In this document: positions 11,678 to 21,340 of the stretch, piece after piece
Position numbering within the stretch: position 1 is the first letter of the stretch
How the letters are laid out: each line of letters opens with the position of its first letter
Assembly: GCF_024139115.2 (NCBI RefSeq)
Contig: NC_085141.1
Span: forward strand, 43,707,065 to 43,771,064
Direction: 5' to 3'
DNA: 64,000 bases
DNA from: Armigeres subalbatus
Taxonomy: Eukaryota; Arthropoda; Insecta; Diptera; Culicidae
Notes under the pieces: model-generated
Told to the model about the DNA's origin: nothing
Database searches by the model: none
The model's input: the letters and a program-made list of their open reading frames with translations, nothing else
Made by a program: the position numbers and the translations under genes

Positions 11678-12072
11678 TAGACGAATCCAAGTAAAAACAA
11701 GAAGAAGACACACGACGGTGTTAACTTTGACAGATCCTTCAGCGCAGCATAGGAAGATCATTTTAAAATGCTTATAATAAATTCTAGACAAATTGTAATT
11801 AAAATCTGATTAATGTATGATACGGAAAAAGTTTCGAAGTTTATGATAGATACATTTTTGGAAAATATACAAAAAAATGAGATAAGCTTCCAAATAAGTA
11901 CCTGAGAACTTTTTCCGTATCGTACATAAATCAGATTTTAATTACATTTTGTCTAGAATTTATTATAAGCATTTTAAAATGATCTTCCTATGCTGCGCTG
12001 TAGGATCTGTCAAAGTTAACACCGTCGTGTGTCTTCTTCTTATTTTTACTTGGATTCGTCTATTGGATGAAG
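11678..12072. repeat. 395-bp near-perfect palindrome
   Basis: The left arm 11678-11836 begins TAGACGAATCCAAGTAAAAA. The right arm 11908-12072 is its reverse complement with only a few changes, leaving a 70-bp loop. The arms run through AAGACACACGACGG and GATCATTTTAAAATGC. It is probably a MITE with very long TIRs; no target duplication longer than TA is clear. Confidence 0.8.
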
Positions 12073-12688
12073 TTGCATTGCGTAGATTTTGAACTCACCA
12101 TTTCACTTATTGCGCTAGTGAATTTGAGTCTTCCGCATTTTATTGCATTCACAATACGGTCGTCAAATTTGTCTTTCACTTCGATTTTTGGAAAGCAGTT
12201 TTCGACAGTTTTTGGGCGTGAAGTGAATTAATTGGTAGTCAAGGTTGAAGAAAAATGTGAAGTTCAGTTAGTGAATATGTTTTAGGAGTGATCAAATCAA
12301 GGAAACAATGGGAAAAGATCAAGTGAAAAATCAAGTGAATGTGTATGTGTTTTATCCGAACGTTCGAACGTTAGTATGCGTTCGATGAACATACGAATAT
12401 CGGCCAAGGAAAAACGCAGTTTTCAGCGTTTTTCCAGCAATTCCTCAGTAATTGCTAGTTTTGATAAGTGAAGAATTAATATGGAAATGCAATGAATATA
12501 TTATGATGGAGGGTAAGTCCGTAAATAGCCCCAAAATATTGATTTAGTTCAAAACTTTATTAGTATTAGTGCGGATTCGAATAAAATCATCGTCATTATT
12601 GAATTGATTACGGTTTATAGAGCCTTAACTGATTTACTCGCAACAAGTTTCATTCAACGTAGAATATATATTGTCCGATTGTTTCGTA
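12073..12688. other. AT-rich spacer ending in a tandem-unit fragment
   Basis: No gene is seen. The last 70 bp (about 12618-12688) are a fragment of the 160-bp unit (ACTCGCAACAAGTTTCATTC). That fragment continues after the 1540-bp insertion at 14229. Confidence 0.5.
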
Positions 12689-14228
12689 GGGGCTGTCCAT
12701 AAACCACGTAGACTCTTGAGGGGGGGGGAGGGTTTTCGAAAAAGTCTACGATAGTCTACGAAGGGGGACGGGGGTATACCGAAAGTCTACGTAGACTTTT
12801 TGATTTTATGTTTTTTAAAAGCGATTTATACAGTAGCTGCGTGCGAAGGTCACTTGTTTGATTTTTTTAGGATGTTCCGGTTTTTTTTTCAAGACTTTAC
12901 CGAAATAATCTCTTGTATTTCTCCTTAAAAATTTAATGAATTTCACTAAAGTAAAAGTCTGAGCTACGGCTTAAAACTATCATGGATTTCACCAGGAAAT
13001 TCTTCTGTGATGAGCAGGAAAATTCTGCAAAATATTCTATAAAAACTTTCGATTTTTTTTTTCAAAATCTTCACTTGGATTTTACTGCAGATTCTACTAG
13101 AATATCGTTTAATTTTCGGCAGGAACTTTTTTGTAAACTATGGAAATTATGTCGTACTTCAACGGATTTATTTTGGGAATTTACAAAGGAAGCATTTTGG
13201 AATATCCAAGAAAAAGTCTTTGGAATGCCCAAAAGATATTTTTTGGAACTTGTAAAGGGAATTCTACAAAATTTCCGCGAGAAACCCTTCAGAATATTCA
13301 CTGGAGATTTTCTGGGAAGTCCCCGAAATTTTTTGCTTAATTTCGGAAATTCTTTGGAATTTTCGCGAGGAATTCTTTGCAAATATAAGAAAAATTATTT
13401 TAAATGCACGTGGAAAATTCTCCTTCGTAAATTTCTTCGGCAGTTCTAATGCAAATTCTTTGGAATTATCGATGGAAAATTTTGGGAATTTCTAAATAAA
13501 TTGTTGAAAACTTCCACGAGAAATTATTTGAATTTCTCACCAAAAACAGTTCGAGTTTCCACTAAAAAAATATTTGCAATTTTTGTAAAAAAGCCCTTCT
13601 AATTTTCATGAAAATTTATTCGAATTTTTACGAGTAGTTCACAAAAAGTTCAGCTAAAAATTCTCCATAATTTCCACCGAAAATTATTCAGAAAATATTT
13701 TTTGGAATGCCCATAAGATTTATTTAAATTTTCTCAAGAAATTGCTCCAAATTTGCAAGAGAAATTAAGAAATATCGTAGGAAACCATTCTAAATTTCCA
13801 CGGGAAATATTTCGGAATGTCCGTTTAAACTAAAAATTATCTCGGGAAATAATTCTAAATTTTCACGGAAAATTACTAGGGTTTTTTTAACGGGGAAACT
13901 TTTAGAATTTAGAAGAAAAATCTTGGGAATTCAACAGATGCTTATTCAGCGGGATATTGCATGGAATTTTCAAAAAAAGCATCGGAATTATCACGGAGAG
14001 TTCTTGGAGTATTTCAAGGTTATCAATTGGGAAATTCTACGAAATTTCCACGCAAAATTTATTGGAATGTAGACTTGACATTCTCAAAATTTCAACTCGA
14101 AATTTTTCTAAATTCTGAAAATTCACGATTTTCACAATTATTTTTTGAAAAAGTCTACGAAAGTCTACTAGGGGGACGGGGGGTTCGAAAAAGTGAAATT
14201 TCGGTCTACGTGGTTTGTGGACAGCCCC
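12689..14228. mobile_element. 1540-bp TIR element, GTA target duplication
   Basis: The ends are GGGGCTGTCCATAAACCACG and its inverse (GTGGTTTGTGGACAGCCCC). GTA is repeated at 12686-12688 and 14229-14231. Removing the element restores the unit motif TTTCGTATTGAAAATTGG, which proves the boundaries. A 3-bp target resembles PIF/Harbinger transposons. The interior is made of degenerate GGAAATTCTT/GGAATTTC repeats and has no transposase. The open frame at 12982-13449 comes from that repetition. A partial relative lies at 51271-52030. Confidence 0.85.
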
Positions 14229-14516
14229 GTATTGAAAATTGGCCCAATCGGACTATGGGTTTCGAAGTTATGGCCAAAATACATTTTTCAAAATCTCACT
14301 CATTTTAGTCACATATGTACCCTCAGCCGATTTGCTCGCAAGAAGTTGCGTTCGATGCAGAATCCGGTCCCATTGTTTCCTGTTGAAAATTGGCCGGATC
14401 GGACTATAGGCTCAGAAGTTATGGTCAAAATACTTTTTTTCACCAAAAGTGCGTAGAAATTACTCACTCGAAAGAAACGAGAAAGGCACCATCACCGCTA
14501 GGTGGATTAATCTGGT
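14229..14516 (+). repeat. Right end of the GCCTTTCTCG element
   Basis: Two more tandem units lead to the terminal sequence CGAGAAAGGCACCATCACCG, the inverse of the element's GCCTTTCTCG start. The same terminal block, with GTGGATCAATCTGG, ends the third member at 40556. Confidence 0.65.
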
Positions 14517-14521
14517 TTTTT

Positions 14522-14905
14522 TTATTTGTATGAAATTGAGTCTCAAAATAGGTGATTATGTTCTCTACCAACCGTCCATACATCGCAAGCTTGACACTTT
14601 CAAGGGAAAAAAGTTTTTCTAACAAAATTTTTTTCTTGTCGGAATTGATTTTTTTTTCAGTGTCAAGGAGTGTCAGTGGATTTAACATATACATACATAC
14701 ATACATATATTAAAATATTCCTGTACAGTCAAGCAGAGTACAATATTTAGGTCGTAACTAATCACAACGGATAAAAATACACTGAAAATAATTTCGACAA
14801 GAAAAAGTTTTTGTTAGAAAAACTTTTTTTCCTTCAAAGTGCCCAGCTTGCGATGTATGGACGGTTGGTAGGGAACATAATCACCTATCGTGAGGCACAA
14901 TTTCA
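14522..14905. repeat. Inverted repeat with ACTGAAAAA core
   Basis: AGGTGATTATGTTCTCTACC and CATCGCAAGCTTGACACTTT at 14550-14610 recur inverted at 14840-14895. The two arms enclose a TACATACA microsatellite and about 90 bp of spacer. The inner edges carry TTTTTTTTCAGTGT and ACACTGAAAATAAT. Confidence 0.65.
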
Positions 14906-14929
14906 TTCAAATTAAAAAGAGCGTTTTTT

Positions 14930-15153
14930 TGCAAATCGAGTTTTAATTTTTAAAACTGATTTTTTTCAGTGTGGGGCTCAATTTGAATTGTTTCCGATAT
15001 CTTTATTAGAAACTTTGACTGATTTTGCGATAGTCACCCATATAACATTTTTTTGTAGGATGCGTCGTTTTTTGATTGTATCCATTTGAAAAAATCAATA
15101 AAAAAATTTGGCCTTTTTCAAAAGATAGTCTGGATCAAATTTGTAAAAACTTA
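14930..15153 (-). repeat. Right arm of the widely spaced inverted repeat
   Basis: This is the reverse complement of 9533-9770, including GATGCGTCGTTTTTTGATTG and GATAGTCTGGATCAAATTTG. It runs straight into a small perfect dyad (AAACTTAGTTTAACTAAGTTT, about 15148-15170), after which a short part of the arm is repeated in the forward direction to 15210. Confidence 0.7.
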
Positions 15154-15210
15154 GTTTAACTAAGTTTTTACAAATTTGATCCAGACTATCTTTTAAAAAA
15201 GGCCAAATTC

Positions 15211-15679
15211 ACCATTGACCAGCCATTCACAAATACGGCCCTTACAAATTTCAGAACTCTTGCATACAAAATACTTTACGAGAGGGTGGGTGGGGGCTGA
15301 AAATGATCCATTTTAGCGTTATGTAATTTGTGAATGAATCCTAAATTTAACTATTGATTTATCCGATTTATCAATTAAAAACGACCTAAGGTACTCACGT
15401 GTCAGCTTCTACATGCCACGATGCGCTTGCAGTGATTGTCAGTAAAGAACATCGTTTAAAAGCGTGGTGGTTTTTGTTTTCAGATCTGATCATCTAGTGA
15501 TGGTCACGACATTTTGCAAAACTGGCAGCCACAGTACACATCGTTCGCTCCAAACGAAGCGTACTAGCAACACCAAGATCAGTAGCGACAGCCACAACAA
15601 TCTGATGACTCTCTCGATCAGCTGAATTTTCATCTAGCCGGGAGAGGATCGACGAAAAGGTGAACAGTTTTTTACCCTA
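15211..15679. other. Unrecognised spacer left of the 242-bp MITE
   Basis: No gene or repeat was recognised. The stretch ends TTTTTTACCCTA; ACCC-TA is also how the GGGTAAA-ended TA-target elements finish, so a remnant of that group is possible. Confidence 0.4.
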
Positions 15680-15921
15680 CACAGATAGAAAAATCCACTG
15701 AAATTTACGCTGAAAATCATGCACATAAATGGAACGTCATTATTAACGTACTTCCACACGAGAAGTAGCCTAAATGTATACAATATTTGACGTGAATCGT
15801 CGATATTGCATACAAGTTGTAAGCAATATTGTTAGGAAGAGGGCCATTTCAGCGTATAATAGCTTAAATTTCCGCATGTCAAGTTTTACGCGCTGTTTAT
15901 TTTTCATTACTTTTTTCTGTG
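15680..15921. mobile_element. 242-bp MITE with CACAGA ends, copy 1
   Basis: It starts CACAGATAGAAAAATCC and ends TTTTTTCTGTG. TA flanks it at 15678-15679 and 15922-15923. Copy 2 at 43209-43450 is in the opposite orientation and also exactly 242 bp, with a 2-bp duplication (CG). Inner landmarks are CACTGAAATTTACGCTGA at one end and GCGTAAAACTTG at the other. There is no reading frame of note. Confidence 0.8.
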
Positions 15922-16548
15922 TATATTGAGTTATTGACAGATAAAGGACCATTAAGATTTCTCGTTGATACTGGCGCGAATAAGAATTATATTAGTCCCA
16001 AGCACGTCAACTTGGACAGATGTAATTACACTAGCCCAGTAAAAATTGGAAACGTTAGCGATTCTTTTACTGTCAATAAATTCGTCGAGTTCAACCCTTT
16101 TCAGGATATTCCAGAAACAAACAAACAAATATTCTTGATTTTTGATTTTCACGAATTTTTTGATGGTCTCATCGGACATGAGGCATTACGGTCATTGAAG
16201 GCTGATATTCTCACAGCCGAAAACCAGCTTCAATGCCCTACAGGTAAAGTTGATATGCATAGAAAGTACCTCGATTCTACTACGATAACTTTAAACTCTT
16301 ATGAAACAAAAGTTGTCAATCTACCAACTGCTGAAAAGGATGGTCAGTTTTATTTTGAAAAGGATATTCCGCTGTTACCTCAAATTATTATTCAAACTGG
16401 CATTTACACTTGCAAGGACAACCGTGTTCATGTAACTGTAACAAATATCTCTAACGAACCAACAAAAATCTCGATCAGCAACCCATTAGCAGTAGAACTG
16501 AATAATTTCTATGCAAATGACCCAATCCATGAAAAAGCTGCTCCCTAA
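15922..16548 (+). pseudogene. pol: Errantivirus protease region of pol
   Basis: This is the N-terminal part of pol. A retropepsin active site of the DTGA type is seen at about residue 20 (near 15967), preceded by the hydrophobic FLV strand, and an IGHEAL motif lies about 75 residues further on. The protease would cut Gag-Pol in the particle. The frame enters from the MITE at 15921 and ends at a TAA (16546-16548) inside the protease-RT linker. The same frame continues beyond that stop, so it is a nonsense mutation. No shifted or missing catalytic residue was seen before it. Confidence 0.85.
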
Positions 16549-17432
16549 TTCCCAAGACAATTTATTTTCGATCAGTTGAGACTTGACTACCTTAACAGGG
16601 AGGAGAAAATAAACTTGTTAAAGGTAATCGCTGACTATGAAAACAGGGTCAAGAACTTACTTTTACCAACGCTATCAAGCATAAAATTGTTACAAAGGAC
16701 GATGTGCCTATTCACACGAAATCATACCGCTATCCATTCTGTCACAGAGAGGAAGTGCAACGGCAGATTTCCAAAATGCTTGATCAAAACATAATTAGAC
16801 ATTCCAATAGTCCGTGGACTTCACCTGTTTGGATAGTGGACGCATCTGGACAGAAGAAATGGCGTTTAGTCATAGATTATCGGAAATTAAACGATAAAAT
16901 TATCGACGATCGTTACCCCATTCCAAACATCACAGATGTTTTGGACAAATTAGGAAGATCAATGTATTTCACCACTCTTGATCTGGCTTCTGGTTTTCAC
17001 CAGATAGAGATTGACAAAAGTGACATTGAAAACACAGCTTTTAGTGTCGAGAACGGACACTATGAGTTCTTGAGAATGCCATTTGGACTCAAGAATGCTC
17101 CGTCGACGATTCAACGCGTCATTGACAACGTATTGAGAGAGCACATTGGCATAAGATGTCTTCGTCTAGTCTATATGGACGACATCATCGTGATTTCCAC
17201 CAGTCTTAAGGAACACCTAGACAACCTCAAGAAAATATTTGATACCTTAAGAAAATACAATATGAAAATTCAACTCGATAAAAGCGAATTTCTTCACAGT
17301 GAAGTAGCTTTTCTCGGACATATTGTCACAAGAGATGGAGTAAAGCCAAACCCGGATAAAATTGAAGTTATCCAAAATAAGCCAATCCCACAGAACGAAA
17401 AGGAACTCAGAGGATTCCTTGGACTTGGCTAA
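16549..17432 (+). pseudogene. pol: Errantivirus reverse transcriptase domain of pol
   Basis: After the stop at 16548 the linker stays open to about 16690. There the frame shifts by one base and the RT domain opens at about 16704. Landmarks in order are WRLVIDYRKLN, TTLDLASGFHQI with the first catalytic aspartate, the MPFGLKNAP motif, and YMDD with the second and third aspartates near 17175. All are typical of gypsy-group RT, which copies the RNA into DNA. A TAA at 17430-17432 ends it early in the RT-RNase H connection. The catalytic residues are intact; the breaks are the stop upstream, the shift and the stop downstream. Confidence 0.9.
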
Positions 17433-17674
17433 TTAATTCCTTGGCTAACGCATACTCTGAGGAAAGGAGAAAAGATCGAACATACAAAGGATTTTATTGA
17501 AGCATTTGAACGTTGTAGGAATATTATAACTTCTAGCAGTATACTTTAATATCCTGATCTGGAAAAGCCTTTCATCTTGACATCCGACGCCTCCAACCAC
17601 GCAGTAGGCGCTGTGTTATCACAAGGCACAATAGGCAGTGGCAAACCTATCGCATTTGCATCAAGAACCCTTAA
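17433..17674 (+). pseudogene. pol: Errantivirus RNase H domain, first part
   Basis: The frame reopens after the stop, through a connection region, to LTSDASNHAVGAVLSQ (from about 17575), the first catalytic strand of the gypsy-type RNase H. It is cut at 17674 by a MITE at TTAA. RNase H removes the RNA template after first-strand synthesis. Confidence 0.85.
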
Positions 17675-17895
17675 GGTCACTCCTGACAGAATCCAAGTTC
17701 CAAAGTGCTCGCGTTTTCGGGGGCACACCACTCGATACGGAAGCAACGCACAACTGTCATTTTTATTTTTTCACGCGTGCTGCGACGCAGCAAAGCTGAA
17801 TCAACAAAAATGACAGTTTTCCGTCGTTTCCGTATCGAGTGGTGTTCCCCCGAAAACGCGAGCACTTTGAAACTTGGATTCTGTCAGGAGTGACC
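17675..17895. mobile_element. 221-bp nearly palindromic MITE, TTAA target
   Basis: The ends are GGTCACTCCTGACAGAATCC and its inverse, with TTAA at 17671-17674 and 17896-17899. The two halves are complementary almost throughout (GTGCTCGCGTTTTCGGGGG, ACCACTCGATACGGAA), so single strands would fold into a long hairpin. A TTAA target points to piggyBac-type mobilisation. Removing it rejoins the RNase H frame. Confidence 0.85.
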
Positions 17896-18226
17896 TTAAT
17901 ATATAAGAGGAAAACTACTCTGCTATCGAAAAGGAGCTCTTAGCCATAATATGGGCGTGCAAATACTTTAGACGGTACCTTTATGGGCAAAAGTTTACTG
18001 TTTATACGGACCATAAACCGTTGACCTATGGACTGAATCTGAAAGATTCAAACCATAGGCTCATACACTGGCGTCTACGATTAGAAGAATTTAACTTCGA
18101 TATCGTATACAAGCCAGGGAAACAAAACGTTGTAGCAGATAGTCTCTCTAGGGTTAGAGAACTAAATGCTAATGATGTAGACGAGCCCTCTAATAGCGAA
18201 TCTATCCAAGATGACGATTCCACATA
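17896..18226 (+). pseudogene. pol: Errantivirus RNase H domain, second part
   Basis: It continues the RNase H fold: the EKELLAIIWACKYFR helix, VYTDHKPL with a catalytic aspartate, and the PGKQNVVADSLSR C-terminal motif. A TAA three codons after the MITE (about 17905) is a separate nonsense change. An acidic, serine-rich tail ends at TAA 18224-18226. Confidence 0.85.
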
Positions 18227-18461
18227 ATCCTACAAATTGGAAGTAACGAAGGAGAAACGTACGAAGAAGTATTCCCTCGGATATTTCGACAACAAAAATA
18301 ACATTCGGTGTCCCATATTTGATTAAAATGTTTAAGCAATATATGAATGTTAAGAGATCAAATTGCATATTGCATTGCATTGCCAGGAGCACGTTATTCA
18401 AACACTGCAAATAGTATACAAAAACTATTTCAGTCGAGGAAAACCGTTTAAGATTCATATA
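18227..18461 (+). pseudogene. pol: Degenerate RNase H-integrase linker of pol
   Basis: This 230-bp stretch sits between the RNase H C-terminus and the TA-target element at 18462. It translates into linker-like sequence only across several frame changes. After removal of the element it joins directly to the integrase start at 19329. Confidence 0.55.
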
Positions 18462-19326
18462 GGGTAAATCACTACTTGGGCCTATGGACCCGATTCCCGG
18501 CTCACTGCACAGAAAACTAAGGATTTACACTTTTTGGAAGCCGTAGGTTATAGTTGATAATTTGGAAAAAGTCTCCCATTTATATCGCACAATACTACGC
18601 CTACCAAATATTTTTTCGATTAAAGGGCTTAATTTTGAGAAATCGAACCTTAGATGCCTTTCGCCATACTGATTTCAGAAAGTTAACCCCTAGTGTGCCG
18701 CTGTAAGCACGCTCAAAGCAGTCGATTCATTGGTCCAATTATAGAAAATAAAAATGTGCATTCCGAACAATCACTCTCCGTTGCTACACCACTGAGCCGG
18801 AGTGAATCTTTCCACTTTTACAAAACTGTATTTTCATGTAAACACCTACCTGAAAATCGTCAAGGTTCTCGATACAATCATTGCTGGAAGCTGTTTATCA
18901 CGACACAATAATTCTAAACTCACGCACTGTAATCTTTTCTATTTGTTTGTTTCACTAGAACTAATGTAAACATATTAGAATACTTTTAAAAATTGAACGT
19001 GCTTATTTTTGTTTACGTCGCATTTTCTAGAATGAGAGCAAGGTGTTGAGAGATTGAGCGAAATTTTGCTTAGGCCGGGAACCGGTTTGGAAGTGGGTCA
19101 GAAATGAAATCGCTATGACTGAAATTAGTGCTGGACCTCGTTAATTTAAATCAAATAAAAGCTTTTTCAAACGATGTTCACCAAGAAAAGCTATTTTTAA
19201 GCAGAAGTGAACCCCATTGCAGTATTGCACGGCACACGAAATTTAGGAAAAGTTGCTTCCTGTCATAAATATCAATTAAATAATGCAGTCGCACGCATGT
19301 TAGGCCGGGAATGGGGTAAGAAACCC
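18462..19326 (+). mobile_element. 865-bp TA-target element (family A), copy 1
   Basis: It starts GGGTAAATCACTACTTGGGC and ends ATTCCCGGCC-like then AAACCC in inverse, with TA at 18460-18461 and 19327-19328. A second, larger copy starts at 28259 and runs to about 44540, interrupted by insertions. Copy 1 also preserves the empty site of the (ATC)n retroposon (CCGGTTTGGAAGTGG, about 19079). There is no transposase frame; the longest frame (18693-18911) is not recognised. Copy 1 lacks several hundred bases present in copy 2. Confidence 0.8.
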
Positions 19327-19328
19327 TA

Positions 19329-20424
19329 AGTCAGAAACTTCTAAGTGATTTGAAAACACCCGAGGACCAAAACTTAATATTAGAACAATCACACATTAAT
19401 GGACATCGTGGAACCTGGGAGAACTATCTACAGATTGCAAAACGCTTTTTTCCCCACGATGAAAGTTAAAATTCGACAGTTTATTCGGCTTTGTCGAATT
19501 TGCAACAAAAACAAGTACGAGAGGCATCCGTACTAGATAAAAATAGGATCAACACCTAATCCTAAACAGCCGTTAGAAATAGTTCACCTGGATATCTTTA
19601 TAAAAGATCCAAACCTATTTCTTTCCTTTATAGATAAATTTTCACGTTTCGGTACCATCATTACGATAAAATCCCGTAACATCAACGACGTGAGGAACGG
19701 GTTAACAAAATACTTTTCTTTAATAGGTACTCCAAACTGCATCGTCTCTGATAACGAACCAGCTATGAGATCAATTGAAATGAGAGCTCTTCTAGAAAAC
19801 TTAGTTATCCAAATTCATTTCACCCCTCCAAATCATAGCCTCAGCAATGGCATGGTCGAAAGATTTCACTCGACATTAGGTGAAATCTATCGATGCCTCA
19901 AGCCAGAATATCCTGATTTGACTGACAAAGAATTATTTCGAATTACAATATTACAATATTACAAATTACAATAACACCATACATTCGGCTATCAAATTAA
20001 AGCCAAAAGAAATTTTGTATGTAAGAAAAGATGGAGAAGAAAGGTCTCTGGATATAACACAATTTTGGAGAACAGAAATAACTTATTTCAGGAGGTCATA
20101 AACCAATCGAAGGCTATACAAAATAAGAACTTGCAATATCATAACAAAGAGAGAGAGAGATCCACCAGCCTTACCATTGGATGGCACAGTGTACAACAAA
20201 GTGCAAGACATCTCCCAGTAACGCAAGTGAAAGACATCTCCCAGTAACAATTGTCCAGGATGGTGGAAGAACTTTCGTGGAAATACTTTTCAAGTTAGAC
20301 TCATCAAACATTTAGATAGACGTATTAACAATATAATAGATTCAGTTGATAGGGAACAAAAAGTTATCAAACAGCAAATAATAGCAGCTAGACAGTCAAT
20401 GATGTCTAATTTGCGTGTTTTTTA
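19329..20424 (+). pseudogene. pol: Errantivirus integrase and pol C-terminus
   Basis: A degenerate zinc-binding H-H-C-C domain is seen (HINGHRGTW, then CRICNKNK near 19500). The catalytic core follows: HLDIF near 19590, SDNEPA near 19750 and GMVERFHS near 19855, which supply D, D and E. Integrase would insert the cDNA into the host chromosome. The frame is disturbed near 19470, at a TAG near 19535, near 19970 and again near 20090. The basic C-terminal tail (LDRRINNIIDS and an EQKVIKQQ helix) reaches 20424, where a truncated jockey LINE begins. Confidence 0.85.
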
Positions 20425-20431
20425 AACTACA

Positions 20432-21088
20432 TTGATTTCGATCAACACGGTTTTTATCCGAAGCGGTCGGTTACTACGAACTTGGTTCAATTTACGTCCA
20501 GCTGCCTGCGTTGTGGATTCCGGATGGCAGGTTGATGCAGCATATATGGATCTGAAAGCCGCTTTCGATACTGTGGACCATGAAATTCTGCTTGCTAAGC
20601 TGATGTTACTCGGCGTCTCATCAACGGCTACCGATTGGTTTGGGTCATATTTGCAGAATCGTTCGAAGCGTGTGAAAATTGGCACGTCAGAATCAGAAGT
20701 TTTCGCAAACAAATCGGGAGTACCTCATGGCAGCAACCTGGGCCCGCTACTGTTCTCGATCTTTATTAATGATATTTTCATGCTGTTGTCACAAGGCTGC
20801 CGCCTTTTCTACGCAGACGATTCAAAAATCTATTACGTTATAAAAAACTTGACAGACTGCAACGAACTGCAAAATATGTTGTATATTTTTGCGGACTGGT
20901 GCTCAAGAAATCTCATGGACTTAAGTATTGAAAAATGCAACATCATTTCATATCACCGGAAAAACGCACCAATCATCTTCGACTATGTCCTGTCTGGACG
21001 ATCGCTCACTCGCGTTCAGCACATTAAGGATCTTGGCGTTATCCTGGATAGCGGACTTACATACAGACCTCACTACGATGACATTGTA
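20432..21088 (+). pseudogene. Jockey-type reverse transcriptase, fingers and palm
   Basis: This open frame of over 210 codons has MDLKAAFDTVDH (first catalytic aspartate), GVPHGSNLGPLLFSIFIND, FYADDSKIY (the YADD box near 20815) and a LGVILDSGLTY thumb motif. The motif set is that of the jockey/CR1 group of non-LTR retrotransposons. The usual glutamine of GVPQGS is histidine here, which may impair the enzyme. The frame is cut at 21088 by the RTE-like LINE and resumes at 24394. Confidence 0.9.
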
Positions 21089-21340
21089 TTAGGGCAGCAG
21101 GGACTATGTCCAAGGGCTTGACGACCCCTCCCCAGGCCATCTGCGAGTTGTGGGGCTTGCCTAGGATGTGGTGGGGTTTGACAGTGGGCCCTGTTAAACC
21201 TCTATAAAAAGCTGCATGTATCCGCAAGTAGGCCCCACCAAAGCGACCGTGTGCCGCTCAAAGCGCACAAGCCCAAGTCCTGGTGTTAGGTGGGACGCTA
21301 AACAGCCCTGACACGACGGCCCTCCGACGAGACAGGAGGT

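Larger units (their letters stand above)
8771..15677. mobile_element. Composite block of inverted-repeat elements between gag and protease
   Basis: The pol frame stops at 8768/8770 and resumes at 15922. TA is found at 8769-8770, 15678-15679 and 15922-15923. The last 242 bp of the gap are a separate MITE. The rest is a mosaic: inverted stretches near 8936 and 9130, a 181-bp MITE, two tandem copies of a GCCTTTCTCG element with internal minisatellite, a 395-bp palindrome, a 1540-bp TIR element, and a pair of arms facing each other at 9533 and 15153. No gene is seen. Several insertions probably accumulated in one host element, but its outer ends could not be matched as TIRs. Confidence 0.55.

Noticed and set aside
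12982..13449. 155-codon frame as a gene
   Set aside because: It arises from degenerate GGAAATTCTT repetition inside a TIR element; composition is phenylalanine, asparagine and lysine biased and no domain is seen.
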